DNA of 64,000 nucleotides from Bacteroidota bacterium (GTDB lineage: Bacteria; Bacteroidota; Bacteroidia; Chitinophagales; Chitinophagaceae): contig JAFDXD010000120.1 in NCBI GenBank assembly GCA_018268135.1, forward strand, positions 81,459 to 145,458, given 5' to 3'. The notes under the pieces are model-generated. The model saw only the letters and a list, made by a program, of their open reading frames with translations. It had not been told where the DNA came from and did not search any database. Below are positions 53,967 to 61,862 of the stretch, in pieces. The position numbers were made by a program, and so were the translations under genes. How positions within the stretch are numbered: the first letter of the stretch is position 1; the number at the start of each line of letters is the position of its first letter.

Positions 53967-54857
53967 TTAATTCTTACTAATAATATAAATAACAGAGCTG
54001 CATTTAGATGGATTGAACAAGGCGTTAATATTTGAAATCAATCCTGCTACAAATGCTTTTATATGATTGCTTTTGCCATTTTTATATTGCTCACTCAGCA
54101 TGCTTACATAAAAACTATCGTACCACATTGCTTTCATTTTTTGCAGTTTCATTCCATGACTTTCCACTAAGGCCTTAATACTTTGCGGCGAAAAATGATA
54201 CAGGTGGCGAGGCACATCATAGGCAGCCCAATATTCTTTATAATATTGAGCATCATAACTGGTATAATTTGGTACGGCAATAAAAGCCTTCCCATTTTCA
54301 GTAAGTAATGATTTTATTTTATCAATATACTCATGCAATTGGTGCACATGCTCTAATACATGCCACATGGTAATAGCATCATAGCTTCCATTTGCCAATG
54401 TAAAAAAATTAGTTATCGGCATGGGGGCAACCTGGTATAATTTTTCCGCATTCTGTCGGGCAGTAGCATCCGGCTCCAGCCCTGTTATTTGCCAGCCTTT
54501 GTTTTTCATCAAATTCAAAAAAGCCCCAGTGCCACAGCCAATATCCAATATATTTCCTGCATTGGTATTGGTTTCATTTTTTACCAAAGCCCACTTGCCT
54601 TGCAGGGTTTTTTGGCGTACCCGGTGGTAAAGTTTATTTATAAATCCTTTTTGAGTATCGGAATGGCTTATGTAATTTTCTGATGCATAATATGAACCAA
54701 TATCTTCCTGCCCCGGCACATCCTGCGTAAACATTCCGGTACAATCGCTGCATTTTATCAGCTCAAATATTTTAGATGAAACTGTGTAGTCTTTTACTGA
54801 AAGTGCCTTACCTATATTTTGCGAATTGCAAAAAGGACAAAGAGAATAATGAACCAT
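53967..54857 (-). CDS. SAM-dependent methyltransferase with N-terminal zinc-ribbon-like motif
   Basis: 296 residues. N-terminal CPFC and IKCSDC pairs (C-x2-C at about 7-10 and 36-39) resemble a zinc ribbon, followed by a class I methyltransferase domain: NILDIGCGTGAFLNLMKNKG (motif I, near 105), LEPDATARQNAEKL, YDAITMWHVLEHVHQ and AFIAVPNYTS. The C-terminal DVPRHLYHFSPQSIKALVES is typical of this group, which often methylates sugars or lipid intermediates. Substrate not identifiable. Confidence 0.88.
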   Translation of the reverse strand: MVHYSLCPFCNSQNIGKALSVKDYTVSSKIFELIKCSDCTGMFTQDVPGQEDIGSYYASENYISHSDTQKGFINKLYHRVRQKTLQGKWALVKNETNTNAGNILDIGCGTGAFLNLMKNKGWQITGLEPDATARQNAEKLYQVAPMPITNFFTLANGSYDAITMWHVLEHVHQLHEYIDKIKSLLTENGKAFIAVPNYTSYDAQYYKEYWAAYDVPRHLYHFSPQSIKALVESHGMKLQKMKAMWYDSFYVSMLSEQYKNGKSNHIKAFVAGLISNINALFNPSKCSSVIYIISKN

Positions 54858-54987
54858 AACTGCAAAGAAAATGATTTATTCTTAAAATTTGTCAGGTAGT
54901 CCATTTCAAAATCGCTTAGCTTTATACTATCCTGTTAAATTATAAAGCAGCCATATAAAAAAGCCGTCTTTAATAGATGAAACAAAT

Positions 54988-57489
54988 ATGAAGCACCCTA
55001 AAAATAATTTTATAAACACACCGGGCTACCAAATAATTAATAATTGGCTCGCTGCAAACAACAGGGAGCCCTTTGCCTATCAACTACAAACCTGGGAACA
55101 AATATCAGCAGGCAAATCAGGGCTGGTAAATGCGCCTACTGGCTATGGCAAAACATTTTCAGTGTTTTTGGGCGCTCTTATTCATTTTATAAATGCAAAT
55201 CCAAATCATTACAAAACCAAACAAAATAACGGGCTGCAATTGCTATGGATAACACCATTGCGTGCACTGGCAAAAGACATTTGCAGAGCCATGCAACAAG
55301 TAATTCAGGAGCTTGAAATGCAATGGCAAATAGGTATCCGCAATGGGGACACGGAAATAAACATAAGAAAAAAACAAAATGCAAAAATGCCGGAAGTGCT
55401 CATCATCACTCCCGAAAGCCTGCATTTACTTTTGGCGCAAAAAGATTATCCTTCCCAATTTAGCCAGCTTAAAATAATAGCGGTAGATGAATGGCACGAA
55501 CTGTTAGGAAGCAAGAGAGGGGTGCAGGTAGAATTAGCAATATCCCGATTAATAAATATAAAGCCACCCAAACCTGATACCGGCCGCACATCAATATGGG
55601 GCTTATCGGCTACCATCGGAAACCTTGAGAAGGCAAAAGAAGTATTACTATCTCCTTTAAAAAAAGTTGGCATTATAATAAAAGCAGACTTTCAAAAAAA
55701 AATAGAAATACAATCAATCCTACCCGATGAAATTGAAACATATCCCTGGGCCGGGCATCTCGGCTTAAAGCTTTCGAAAAAAATTATTCCAATTATTTTA
55801 AAAAATGACAGTACCCTCATTTTCATAAATACCCGTGGCATGAGTGAAGCATGGTACCAGCAATTATTAACTATAGAACCTGAGCTTGCCGGCACTATGG
55901 CCTTGCATCATGGCAGTATTGAAAAATATTTAAGAACCTGGATAGAAGAATCAATTCAGCAGGGCAGGCTAAAAGCAGTGGTATGCACCAGCAGTTTAGA
56001 TTTGGGAGTAGATTTTAGACCGGTGCAAGCTGTAGTACAGGTAGGCTCGCCAAAAGGTGTAGCCCGCTTTTTACAAAGAGCTGGCCGCAGTGGGCATCAG
56101 CCCGGGCAAACTAGTAAGATATATTTTTTACCAACACATTCTTTAGAATTATTAGAAGCGGCTGCATTAAAAAAAGCCATTGATTCTTCTTTTATTGAAA
56201 GCAGGCAACCGTTAACGTTATGCTTTGATGTATTGCTCCAATACCTAACCACCTTAGCCATTTCTGAAGGCTTTAATGCCACACAAATTTTTAAAGAAAT
56301 TAAATCTACTTATTGCTATAAATATCTTTTGAAATCAGAATGGACACAACTTCTCCATTTTTTAACAAAAGGTGGCGTAGCCCTAAAAAATTATGATGAT
56401 TACAAAAAAGTAGTAAAAGTAAAAACGGTATATAAAATAAATAATCGTACTACAGCTATGCGCCATCGTTTGCACATAGGCACAATTGTAAGCGATGCAT
56501 TGATAAAAGTAAAATTTATCAATGGCGAATTTATAGGATTAATAGAAGAATGGTTTATCAGCAGGCTCAACCCCGGAGAGGCTTTCACCTTTGCAGGCCG
56601 CAATCTTGAATTTATAAAACTTAAAGATTTGGTTGCATTGGTAAAAGTTAGCAATTCTACAAAAACCATCATACCAAGCTGGATGGGAGGCCGATTACCC
56701 TTAAGCGCCAATCTGGGGCATTTGCTTAGGCAAACTTTACATGATGCTGCCATTAAAACCCCAAACATTCATACAGAAAAAGAGATAAGCATCTTACAAC
56801 CTTTACTCAATTTACAAAAAGAATTATCGTCAGTACCATTGCACAATCAATTACTGGTAGAGCATATTGAAACCAAAGATGGTTATCATGTATTTGTATA
56901 TCCTTTTGAAGGCCGATTGGTACATGAAGCCATGGCAGCCCTTTTGGCTTACCGCATCAGCCGTATAAAGCCCATCACTTTTTCGTATGCAATGAACGAT
57001 TACGGCTTTGAGCTGCTTAGCGATCAACCCATACCGTTAGATAAAAAAAATGTGTATCAATTATTTTCTGAAGATAATTTATTTGCAGACATACAACAAA
57101 GTGTAAATGCTTCCGAAATGGCCCGGCGAAAATTTAGAGACATTGCCGTTATAGGCGGACTAATTTTTCAGGGAATGCCTGGCACACAAATAAAGCAGAA
57201 ACATTTACAATCTTCGGCTTCATTACTATACAATGTATTTAAAACATACGAGCCTGAAAATTTATTATTAAAGCAAGCCATCAGCGAAGTAATGGCACAA
57301 CAAATGGATGAGCCCCGTTTAAGAAACATGCTGCAACGAATTCAGCAAAGTAAAATCATCATTAAAAAGCCTGAAAAGCTCACACCTTTTAGCTTTCCAA
57401 TTAAAATAGACAGCATGCGTGAAAATATAAGTTCAGAAAAATTAGAAGACAGAATAAAAAAAATGCAGGAACAATTAAATAAAAAATAA
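54988..57489 (+). CDS. Ligase-associated Lhr-like DEXH helicase
   Basis: 833 residues. Helicase core: Q-motif NNREPFAYQLQTWEQISAG, motif I NAPTGYGKTFSVFLGALI, WITPLRALAKDI, motif II VDEWHELLGSKRG (DEWH), GLSATIGNL, motif VI FLQRAGRSGHQPGQ, then a long Lhr-type C-terminal region. Fits the DEXH helicase family usually encoded with an ATP-dependent DNA ligase, an exonuclease-like protein and the PdeM phosphoesterase in a DNA-repair cluster; none of these partners is adjacent here. Expected to be a 3'-5' ATP-dependent helicase. Start at ATG 54988 is supported by the Q-region alignment. Confidence 0.9.
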   Translation: MKHPKNNFINTPGYQIINNWLAANNREPFAYQLQTWEQISAGKSGLVNAPTGYGKTFSVFLGALIHFINANPNHYKTKQNNGLQLLWITPLRALAKDICRAMQQVIQELEMQWQIGIRNGDTEINIRKKQNAKMPEVLIITPESLHLLLAQKDYPSQFSQLKIIAVDEWHELLGSKRGVQVELAISRLINIKPPKPDTGRTSIWGLSATIGNLEKAKEVLLSPLKKVGIIIKADFQKKIEIQSILPDEIETYPWAGHLGLKLSKKIIPIILKNDSTLIFINTRGMSEAWYQQLLTIEPELAGTMALHHGSIEKYLRTWIEESIQQGRLKAVVCTSSLDLGVDFRPVQAVVQVGSPKGVARFLQRAGRSGHQPGQTSKIYFLPTHSLELLEAAALKKAIDSSFIESRQPLTLCFDVLLQYLTTLAISEGFNATQIFKEIKSTYCYKYLLKSEWTQLLHFLTKGGVALKNYDDYKKVVKVKTVYKINNRTTAMRHRLHIGTIVSDALIKVKFINGEFIGLIEEWFISRLNPGEAFTFAGRNLEFIKLKDLVALVKVSNSTKTIIPSWMGGRLPLSANLGHLLRQTLHDAAIKTPNIHTEKEISILQPLLNLQKELSSVPLHNQLLVEHIETKDGYHVFVYPFEGRLVHEAMAALLAYRISRIKPITFSYAMNDYGFELLSDQPIPLDKKNVYQLFSEDNLFADIQQSVNASEMARRKFRDIAVIGGLIFQGMPGTQIKQKHLQSSASLLYNVFKTYEPENLLLKQAISEVMAQQMDEPRLRNMLQRIQQSKIIIKKPEKLTPFSFPIKIDSMRENISSEKLEDRIKKMQEQLNKK

Positions 57490-57494
57490 TTGTC

Positions 57495-57662
57495 TACAGA
57501 ATTATTTGGGGCTACTATCATCGCACCCTCATCAGCCTCATGCCCGGCTGTTCGTTTCAAGTACGGCACAATGCCCTGCCACATTCTTCACCGTGCTTTT
57601 CACTGCCATCCGGCAGCCATTCAGCCTTTTATCTTTTATCGGCCAAGGGAGTCATTTACCTC
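57495..57662 (+). repeat. GC-richer intergenic element, possible diverged repeat
   Basis: GC-rich block GGGGCTACTATCATCGCACC, CATGCCCGGCTGTTCGTTTC, GTACGGCACAATGCCCTGCC, CCATCCGGCAGCCATTCAGC. The GCCCGGCT...CGGCACAAT...CTGC order recalls the minus strand of the element at 47821-47937. A 62-codon reading frame through it (57490-57678) looks like a shadow of the repeat. Function unknown. Confidence 0.45.
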
Positions 57663-57755
57663 TTTAACATTAATTTAAAAAATAGCATTTAAATTAAATC
57701 ACCCAATTGCAGGTCATACTTGTGAAAAAAATAATCACTAAAAAAATTATCAATC

Positions 57756-57819
57756 ATGAAAAAGTTAATCTTCACTTTACAAAAATTTTTTAGCAGCAAT
57801 GGTCAGTGCAGCATTTTAG
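57756..57819 (+). pseudogene. Decayed signal-peptide gene remnant
   Basis: From the ATG at 57756, MKKLIFTLQKFF reads in one frame; shifting to +1 at about 57778 gives YKNFLAAMVSAAF then a stop at 57817-57819. Together they resemble a signal peptide (MKKLIFTL...FLAAMVSAAF) broken by a frameshift, with nothing recognisable after it. A terminator-like hairpin lies 70 nt downstream. It may also be a small RNA or chance. Confidence 0.3.
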
Positions 57820-57891
57820 TAAGTAATTTTTAAAAAAATGAAAACTTTGCATCACCGTTTTGAGCAAGCTCTACTAAAATCCCCTTCTACT

Positions 57892-57926
57892 TAATGGCCG
57901 CATTTGTTTGCGGTCATTATTTATTT
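57892..57926 (+). terminator. Terminator-like hairpin
   Basis: TAATGGCCGCA / TGCGGTCATTA with one G-T pair, loop TTTGT, then TTTATTTGTAT on the plus strand. Would end a plus-strand transcript from the 57.7-kb region, where only the decayed fragment was found. Confidence 0.55.
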
Positions 57927-57956
57927 GTATAAAAAAATTGTCTCCCAACTTTGGTG

Positions 57957-58670
57957 TTACATTAAATAAGAAAGTTCATCTCCCTCTTTCAATTCTGTTC
58001 TAATAATTTCATCCATATCATTGGTGAATAATACTCCTGTATTATGGCCCAAATAAATCAATTTTCCCTGCTCAAGTTTTAAAGCAGTGCCTTCGGGCAA
58101 AGCCACTACAGCTACACCCGGGTTTTGAATTACATATTCAGCAATACGCTGATCTCTTGTTTCACCATTGTGTCCTTCCATCTTTAGATTGTAATAGTGA
58201 GGATTTATTTGAAAAGGTAAAAAACCAAATGCATCAAAACTTTTTGGCTGAATGATTGGCATATCATTAGTGGTGCCAATAGTAGCGCCTGCAATATTTG
58301 CACCGGCGCTCCATCCAATATACGGGCAGCCACCCTGCACTTTTTCCCTGATTAACTGCATTAAATTAAGGTCATAAAGATCATGCAACAATTTAAAAGT
58401 ATTGCCCCCTCCTACCATTATGATATCGGCATGTAATATGGAAGACACTGCATTATCGGGCAATACCACATCTACCTGGTAATTCAAGTCTGCCAAGGCA
58501 TCATTTACCATTGATGCATAGGTGATATAATCTCTTGTTACGCTGGCAAAAGGTATAAATGCCATTTTCTTTTTTCCCTGTCCTGCAAATTGAGAAATCA
58601 ATGGCTTTGCAGTCTCTAAAAAACCGCCATTACCTGTACGAGAATTGCTTAATGCCAATACTTTTATCAT
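57957..58670 (-). CDS. pepE: Peptidase E (alpha-aspartyl dipeptidase)
   Basis: 237 residues, family S51. Seen: MVGGGNTFKLLHDLYDL, the nucleophile Ser in YIGWSAGANIAG (near residue 120), and INPHYYNLKM with the catalytic His (near 157), at nearly the same numbers as in Salmonella PepE. Cleaves Asp-X dipeptides in the cytosol, sparing Asp-Pro-like ones. Single gene with a divergent 339-bp gap before the transglutaminase-like gene. Confidence 0.94.
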   Translation of the reverse strand: MIKVLALSNSRTGNGGFLETAKPLISQFAGQGKKKMAFIPFASVTRDYITYASMVNDALADLNYQVDVVLPDNAVSSILHADIIMVGGGNTFKLLHDLYDLNLMQLIREKVQGGCPYIGWSAGANIAGATIGTTNDMPIIQPKSFDAFGFLPFQINPHYYNLKMEGHNGETRDQRIAEYVIQNPGVAVVALPEGTALKLEQGKLIYLGHNTGVLFTNDMDEIIRTELKEGDELSYLM

Positions 58671-58747
58671 TCCTATATATTTAAGTATTTAAAGTTACTA
58701 TGTGCATAATTATGTGCTAAACGAGTGCAAAACTACAAGCAAATATA

Positions 58748-58780
58748 TTTGGAAATCCCTGTATGGATTTTATATCTTTA
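58748..58780 (+). promoter_or_regulatory. Promoter-like pair before a small basic ORF
   Basis: TTTG (58748-58751), 21-nt spacer, TATCTTTA (58773-58780); the last base deviates from TAnnTTTG. Lies 10 nt before the TTG of the small ORF at 58791. Confidence 0.45.
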
Positions 58781-58790
58781 TATCACAAAA

Positions 58791-58910
58791 TTGAAAAGCA
58801 AGATACATCGTAAAAAGTGTAAAAGCGTTTCAAAAAATGAAAAGTTTAAGCATGTTAAAGTGAAGAAAGCTTTTCAGAAAAGGCATCAGGTTCTATTTTT
58901 ATCCAATTAA
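58791..58910 (+). CDS. Candidate 39-residue basic peptide
   Basis: From a TTG start: MKSKIHRKKCKSVSKNEKFK HVKVKKAFQKRHQVLFLSN, with about 40 % Lys/Arg/His and one Cys. A promoter-like pair lies directly upstream. The composition suggests a nucleic-acid-binding or ribosome-associated peptide, but no family is recognised and the start is uncertain. The longer reading from 58725 is less likely because it crosses the promoter. The remainder of the 58671-59009 gap shows nothing beyond the -7 element at 58998. Confidence 0.38.
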   Translation: MKSKIHRKKCKSVSKNEKFKHVKVKKAFQKRHQVLFLSN

Positions 58911-58997
58911 GCAATTAAAAAGGTAAATTTAAAATTTGATGCTTTTTTATTCCCCCTATTTGCAGCTCTCATAAATATACAATTGGCATTTAATTGA

Positions 58998-59005
58998 TAG
59001 CTTTG
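58998..59005 (+). promoter_or_regulatory. -7 element before the transglutaminase-like gene
   Basis: TAGCTTTG matches TAnnTTTG and ends 4 nt before the ATG at 59010, implying a leaderless message. Confidence 0.45.
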
Positions 59006-59009
59006 AGTA

Positions 59010-60104
59010 ATGAAAGGGCTATTATTAATGCTTCATATCTTAGGCATTTGCCTTAGTGCAAATAGTCAGCATACTTACAATATATCCAATTCAAATTATC
59101 ATTACTTTATTCCTGATTGCCAGGCAACAACTACAGGCAGTATAGCAAATTATATAAACAGCCATTACAATACTGAAGAAGATAAACTTTTAGCCGCTTA
59201 TATATGGGTTACTAAAAATATTCAATACAACAAGGATAGCATGTACAGCATCAATTGGAATGAAGATAAGCAGGCTAAAATAACAGAAGCTATGAGAAGA
59301 AGAAAAGGAGTATGCGAAAATTATGCAGCTATATTTACTGATATTGCAACTAAAGCAGGCATTGAATGCTATGTGGTATATGGTTATACAAAACAAAATG
59401 CGGAAACCGATCGCACCGACCATGCCTGGTGTGTATTGCAAATGAATAACCAATGGTATTGTTGCGACCCCACCTGGGATAAAGATTCAAATGAAAATTT
59501 TCAATATTTCATGCTTTCCCCTTCCCAATTTATTGCTAACCACATGCCTTTTGATCCTATTTGGCAATTGCTCCATCATCCCCTTTCAAATGAAGAATTT
59601 AAGAAAGGTTATTTATCAAGCAGAAATAAAAATTATTTGGCCTTTGAAGATTCTATAAAAGCGTATAATCATCTTAGTGAGTTAGGTCAACTGCAGCAAA
59701 CCTATAATCGTATGAAGGCATTAGGGTATGAAAGTAAATTAATGCAAAATAGATTAGCATATATCCACATGGAAATTGCCCTCATTTATGAAAACAATGA
59801 CATGCAGTTATATAATGAGGCTGTAAGCTGTTTTAACAATGCCATTAAACTTTATAATTTTCTTTCCAATAATAGAAATAATATACAATCGCCGGCTAAT
59901 AACAATGATGAAGTATTAAAACAATATGAAAATATTAGCAATAGCATTTCCGGGGCTTACAATAAGCTAAATGCTTTAAGCAGCTACAATCAGCAATATG
60001 ACCCTTCAGAATTGTACGAACGATTAAAAGAATTAAAAAATAAAGTAAAGCAGCAAACAGAATTAATCCCTCATACAGCATTGACACAAAAGAAAGATGA
60101 TTGA
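59010..60104 (+). CDS. Secreted transglutaminase-like (cysteine protease fold) protein
   Basis: 364 residues. Signal peptide LLLMLHILGICLSANSQ (Gln at mature end). Transglutaminase core domain at about 30-165 with the catalytic triad visible: Cys in RRKGVCENYAAIFTDIA (near 103), His in DHAWCVLQMNNQWYCC (near 137), Asp in DPTWDKDS (near 153). The C-terminal 190 residues are helical, Asn/Tyr/Gln-rich and unlike any domain I know. Probably a periplasmic peptidase or amidase; many such proteins are known only by fold. Confidence 0.85.
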   Translation: MKGLLLMLHILGICLSANSQHTYNISNSNYHYFIPDCQATTTGSIANYINSHYNTEEDKLLAAYIWVTKNIQYNKDSMYSINWNEDKQAKITEAMRRRKGVCENYAAIFTDIATKAGIECYVVYGYTKQNAETDRTDHAWCVLQMNNQWYCCDPTWDKDSNENFQYFMLSPSQFIANHMPFDPIWQLLHHPLSNEEFKKGYLSSRNKNYLAFEDSIKAYNHLSELGQLQQTYNRMKALGYESKLMQNRLAYIHMEIALIYENNDMQLYNEAVSCFNNAIKLYNFLSNNRNNIQSPANNNDEVLKQYENISNSISGAYNKLNALSSYNQQYDPSELYERLKELKNKVKQQTELIPHTALTQKKDD

Positions 60105-60162
60105 TATGCCTGATATTTTCAAAAAAAATATCCGGTTATGTTTTAGTAATTTAGTTTCCTAA

Positions 60163-61206
60163 ATGATTAAAGACAGCCATTTTAAAAAGCTTAGGATTCA
60201 AAATGTAGTTACCGAAACAGCCAATGCTAAAACGTTTGTATTGGAGCCATTAGACGATTGGCAACCGGTGTATAATCCGGGGCAGTTCATCACCCTGGTA
60301 TTTTTTACAGACTATGGCGAAAAAAGAAGGTCTTACTCAATAAGTTCTGCTCCTCAATTGGGCGAGCCTTTAAGCATTACGGTAAAGCTGGTAGAAAACG
60401 GTGAATTTAGCAGGTTGCTTTTAAACAAAATGAAGGCCGGTGACATTTTATATTCAACAGGCATCAGCGGTTTTTTTCAATTACCTGCAGAGCTAGCAAA
60501 TTTGAATCAATGTATTTTTTTAGCTGCCGGAAGCGGTATTACCCCTTGCTTTTCACTAATTAAAACGCTGCTATATTATTCTCAAAAAAAAGTAGTGCTG
60601 ATTTATAGCAACAGATCAGAGGAGGATACAATTTTTTTAAACCAATTAAAAAATTTAGAAAAAAAATTCGGCGGCAGGCTGCAAATCCGTTTTTTATTCA
60701 GCAATCATTTAAATGTACATCAAAGCAGGCTGAGTAGTTGGCTGCTTCAGCAATTGCTTAGCGAGTACATTTCAGAGCCATTAGACAAACTCGCTTTTTA
60801 TTTATGCGGCCCATTTTTGTATATGCAAATGGCTGAGATTACTTTAAAAACTTATGGAATTTTACAGGCCCAAATAATAAAAGAAAATTTCAGCAACCTG
60901 CCCCGGCTGGTTATCCCCAGGCCGCCCGATGTAGCTGCCCATACGGTGCTGATTAAAATTAACGGTAACGAGTATGCGCTATTGATAAAATACCCCGAAA
61001 CAATATTGGCTGCCGCCAAAAAAAGAAACATACCCATACCCTACAGTTGCGAAGCCGGCAGGTGTGGTAGCTGTGCAGGCACTTGTACATCTGGCAAAAT
61101 ATGGATGGCATACAATGAAGTGTTGCTGGAAGATGAATTGACAAAAGGAAGAGTATTAACCTGCCAATCATATCCAATAGAAGGAGATGCAGTAATTGAA
61201 TTTTGA
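60163..61206 (+). CDS. PaaE-like ferredoxin-NADP reductase/flavodoxin reductase
   Basis: 347 residues with three modules: FAD domain (RRSYSISSAPQLGEPLSITV, near 55), NAD(P) domain (CIFLAAGSGITPCFSLIKTL, near 122) and a C-terminal plant-type 2Fe-2S ferredoxin domain with Cys in PYSCEAGRCGSCAGTC (near 296-308) and the last Cys in VLTCQSYP (near 333). Resembles the reductase subunit of phenylacetyl-CoA epoxidase and of ring hydroxylases, but no paa catalytic genes are near, so the acceptor is unknown. Begins 58 nt after the transglutaminase-like gene. Confidence 0.92.
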   Translation: MIKDSHFKKLRIQNVVTETANAKTFVLEPLDDWQPVYNPGQFITLVFFTDYGEKRRSYSISSAPQLGEPLSITVKLVENGEFSRLLLNKMKAGDILYSTGISGFFQLPAELANLNQCIFLAAGSGITPCFSLIKTLLYYSQKKVVLIYSNRSEEDTIFLNQLKNLEKKFGGRLQIRFLFSNHLNVHQSRLSSWLLQQLLSEYISEPLDKLAFYLCGPFLYMQMAEITLKTYGILQAQIIKENFSNLPRLVIPRPPDVAAHTVLIKINGNEYALLIKYPETILAAAKKRNIPIPYSCEAGRCGSCAGTCTSGKIWMAYNEVLLEDELTKGRVLTCQSYPIEGDAVIEF

Positions 61207-61218
61207 AAATAACAGATA

Positions 61219-61250
61219 AAAAAGGCGGCAATATTGCCGCCTGTCTTTTA
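61219..61250. terminator. Bidirectional terminator between convergent genes
   Basis: Stem AGGCGGCA / TGCCGCCT with an ATAT loop, followed by GTCTTTTATT on the plus strand and TTTTTTATCTG on the minus strand. It can end both the PaaE-like gene and the PepSY-like gene. Confidence 0.8.
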
Positions 61251-61264
61251 TTGCATTGTGCTAA

Positions 61265-61693
61265 TTAGTCTTTTACTTCTTTTAAAAACTTACCAGCCTC
61301 ATCAAACAGTACATCTTTACCATTTACTTCCGCTTCAAAATTAACTGTACCATCCGCCTTGGTAATTTTTGCAGCTTCTTTGATGGTTTTTCCTTTATAA
61401 TGCTCCCTTACATAATGTAAAACGACTGTAGGAAGTTCTGCCACTTTTATATCCACTTCACTCTCTGTCATCATACCATTTACATCAAACAGCGCCGACA
61501 TAGTTTTTCCATCTTTCTTAAATCCGGCTTCATACTTATCACCCTCTTTCTCCCATTTTGTTTTAATGCCAGGGTAATGCTTTACAAAAGATTCCTTAAC
61601 TGTAGTTGGCACTTTTGAGGCATCTAACTTTTGAGCATTAGCGCCAAAAGCTACTGCTACTGCCAATGTCATTGCGATCATACTTTTTTTCAT
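61265..61693 (-). CDS. Secreted PepSY-like (BLIP-like) protein
   Basis: 142 residues with a signal peptide (KKSMIAMTLAVAVAFGANAQ; Gln at the mature end). Two PepSY-like repeats: VPTTVKESFVKHYPGIKTKW with EAGFKKDGKTMSALFDVNG, then LPTVVLHYVREHYKGKTIKE with FEAEVNGKDVLFDEAGKFL. Such small periplasmic proteins are common in Bacteroidota and often lie next to two-component systems. Here the histidine kinase gene ends 169 nt upstream on the same strand. Function unknown; a sensing or inhibitory role is inference. Confidence 0.85.
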   Translation of the reverse strand: MKKSMIAMTLAVAVAFGANAQKLDASKVPTTVKESFVKHYPGIKTKWEKEGDKYEAGFKKDGKTMSALFDVNGMMTESEVDIKVAELPTVVLHYVREHYKGKTIKEAAKITKADGTVNFEAEVNGKDVLFDEAGKFLKEVKD

Positions 61694-61862
61694 TGTAGTA
61701 ATTTTTTTATTGTTTTTAAATTATAAATTAAAATTGCAAATAAAAACAGTGGAAAATCTGAATATTCCCTTCTATTCATTCTTTAAATTTATTTTTTAAC
61801 AACTAGTTATTATTGCAAAGAGGAGGTTACTAAAAAAAATACAGGGATTGCATGACGGCATG

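Noticed and set aside
57490-57678. 62-codon frame after the Lhr-like helicase
   Set aside because: Runs through the GC-rich repeat block, with Cys/His/Pro-rich composition unlike local genes; treated as a shadow of the repeat.
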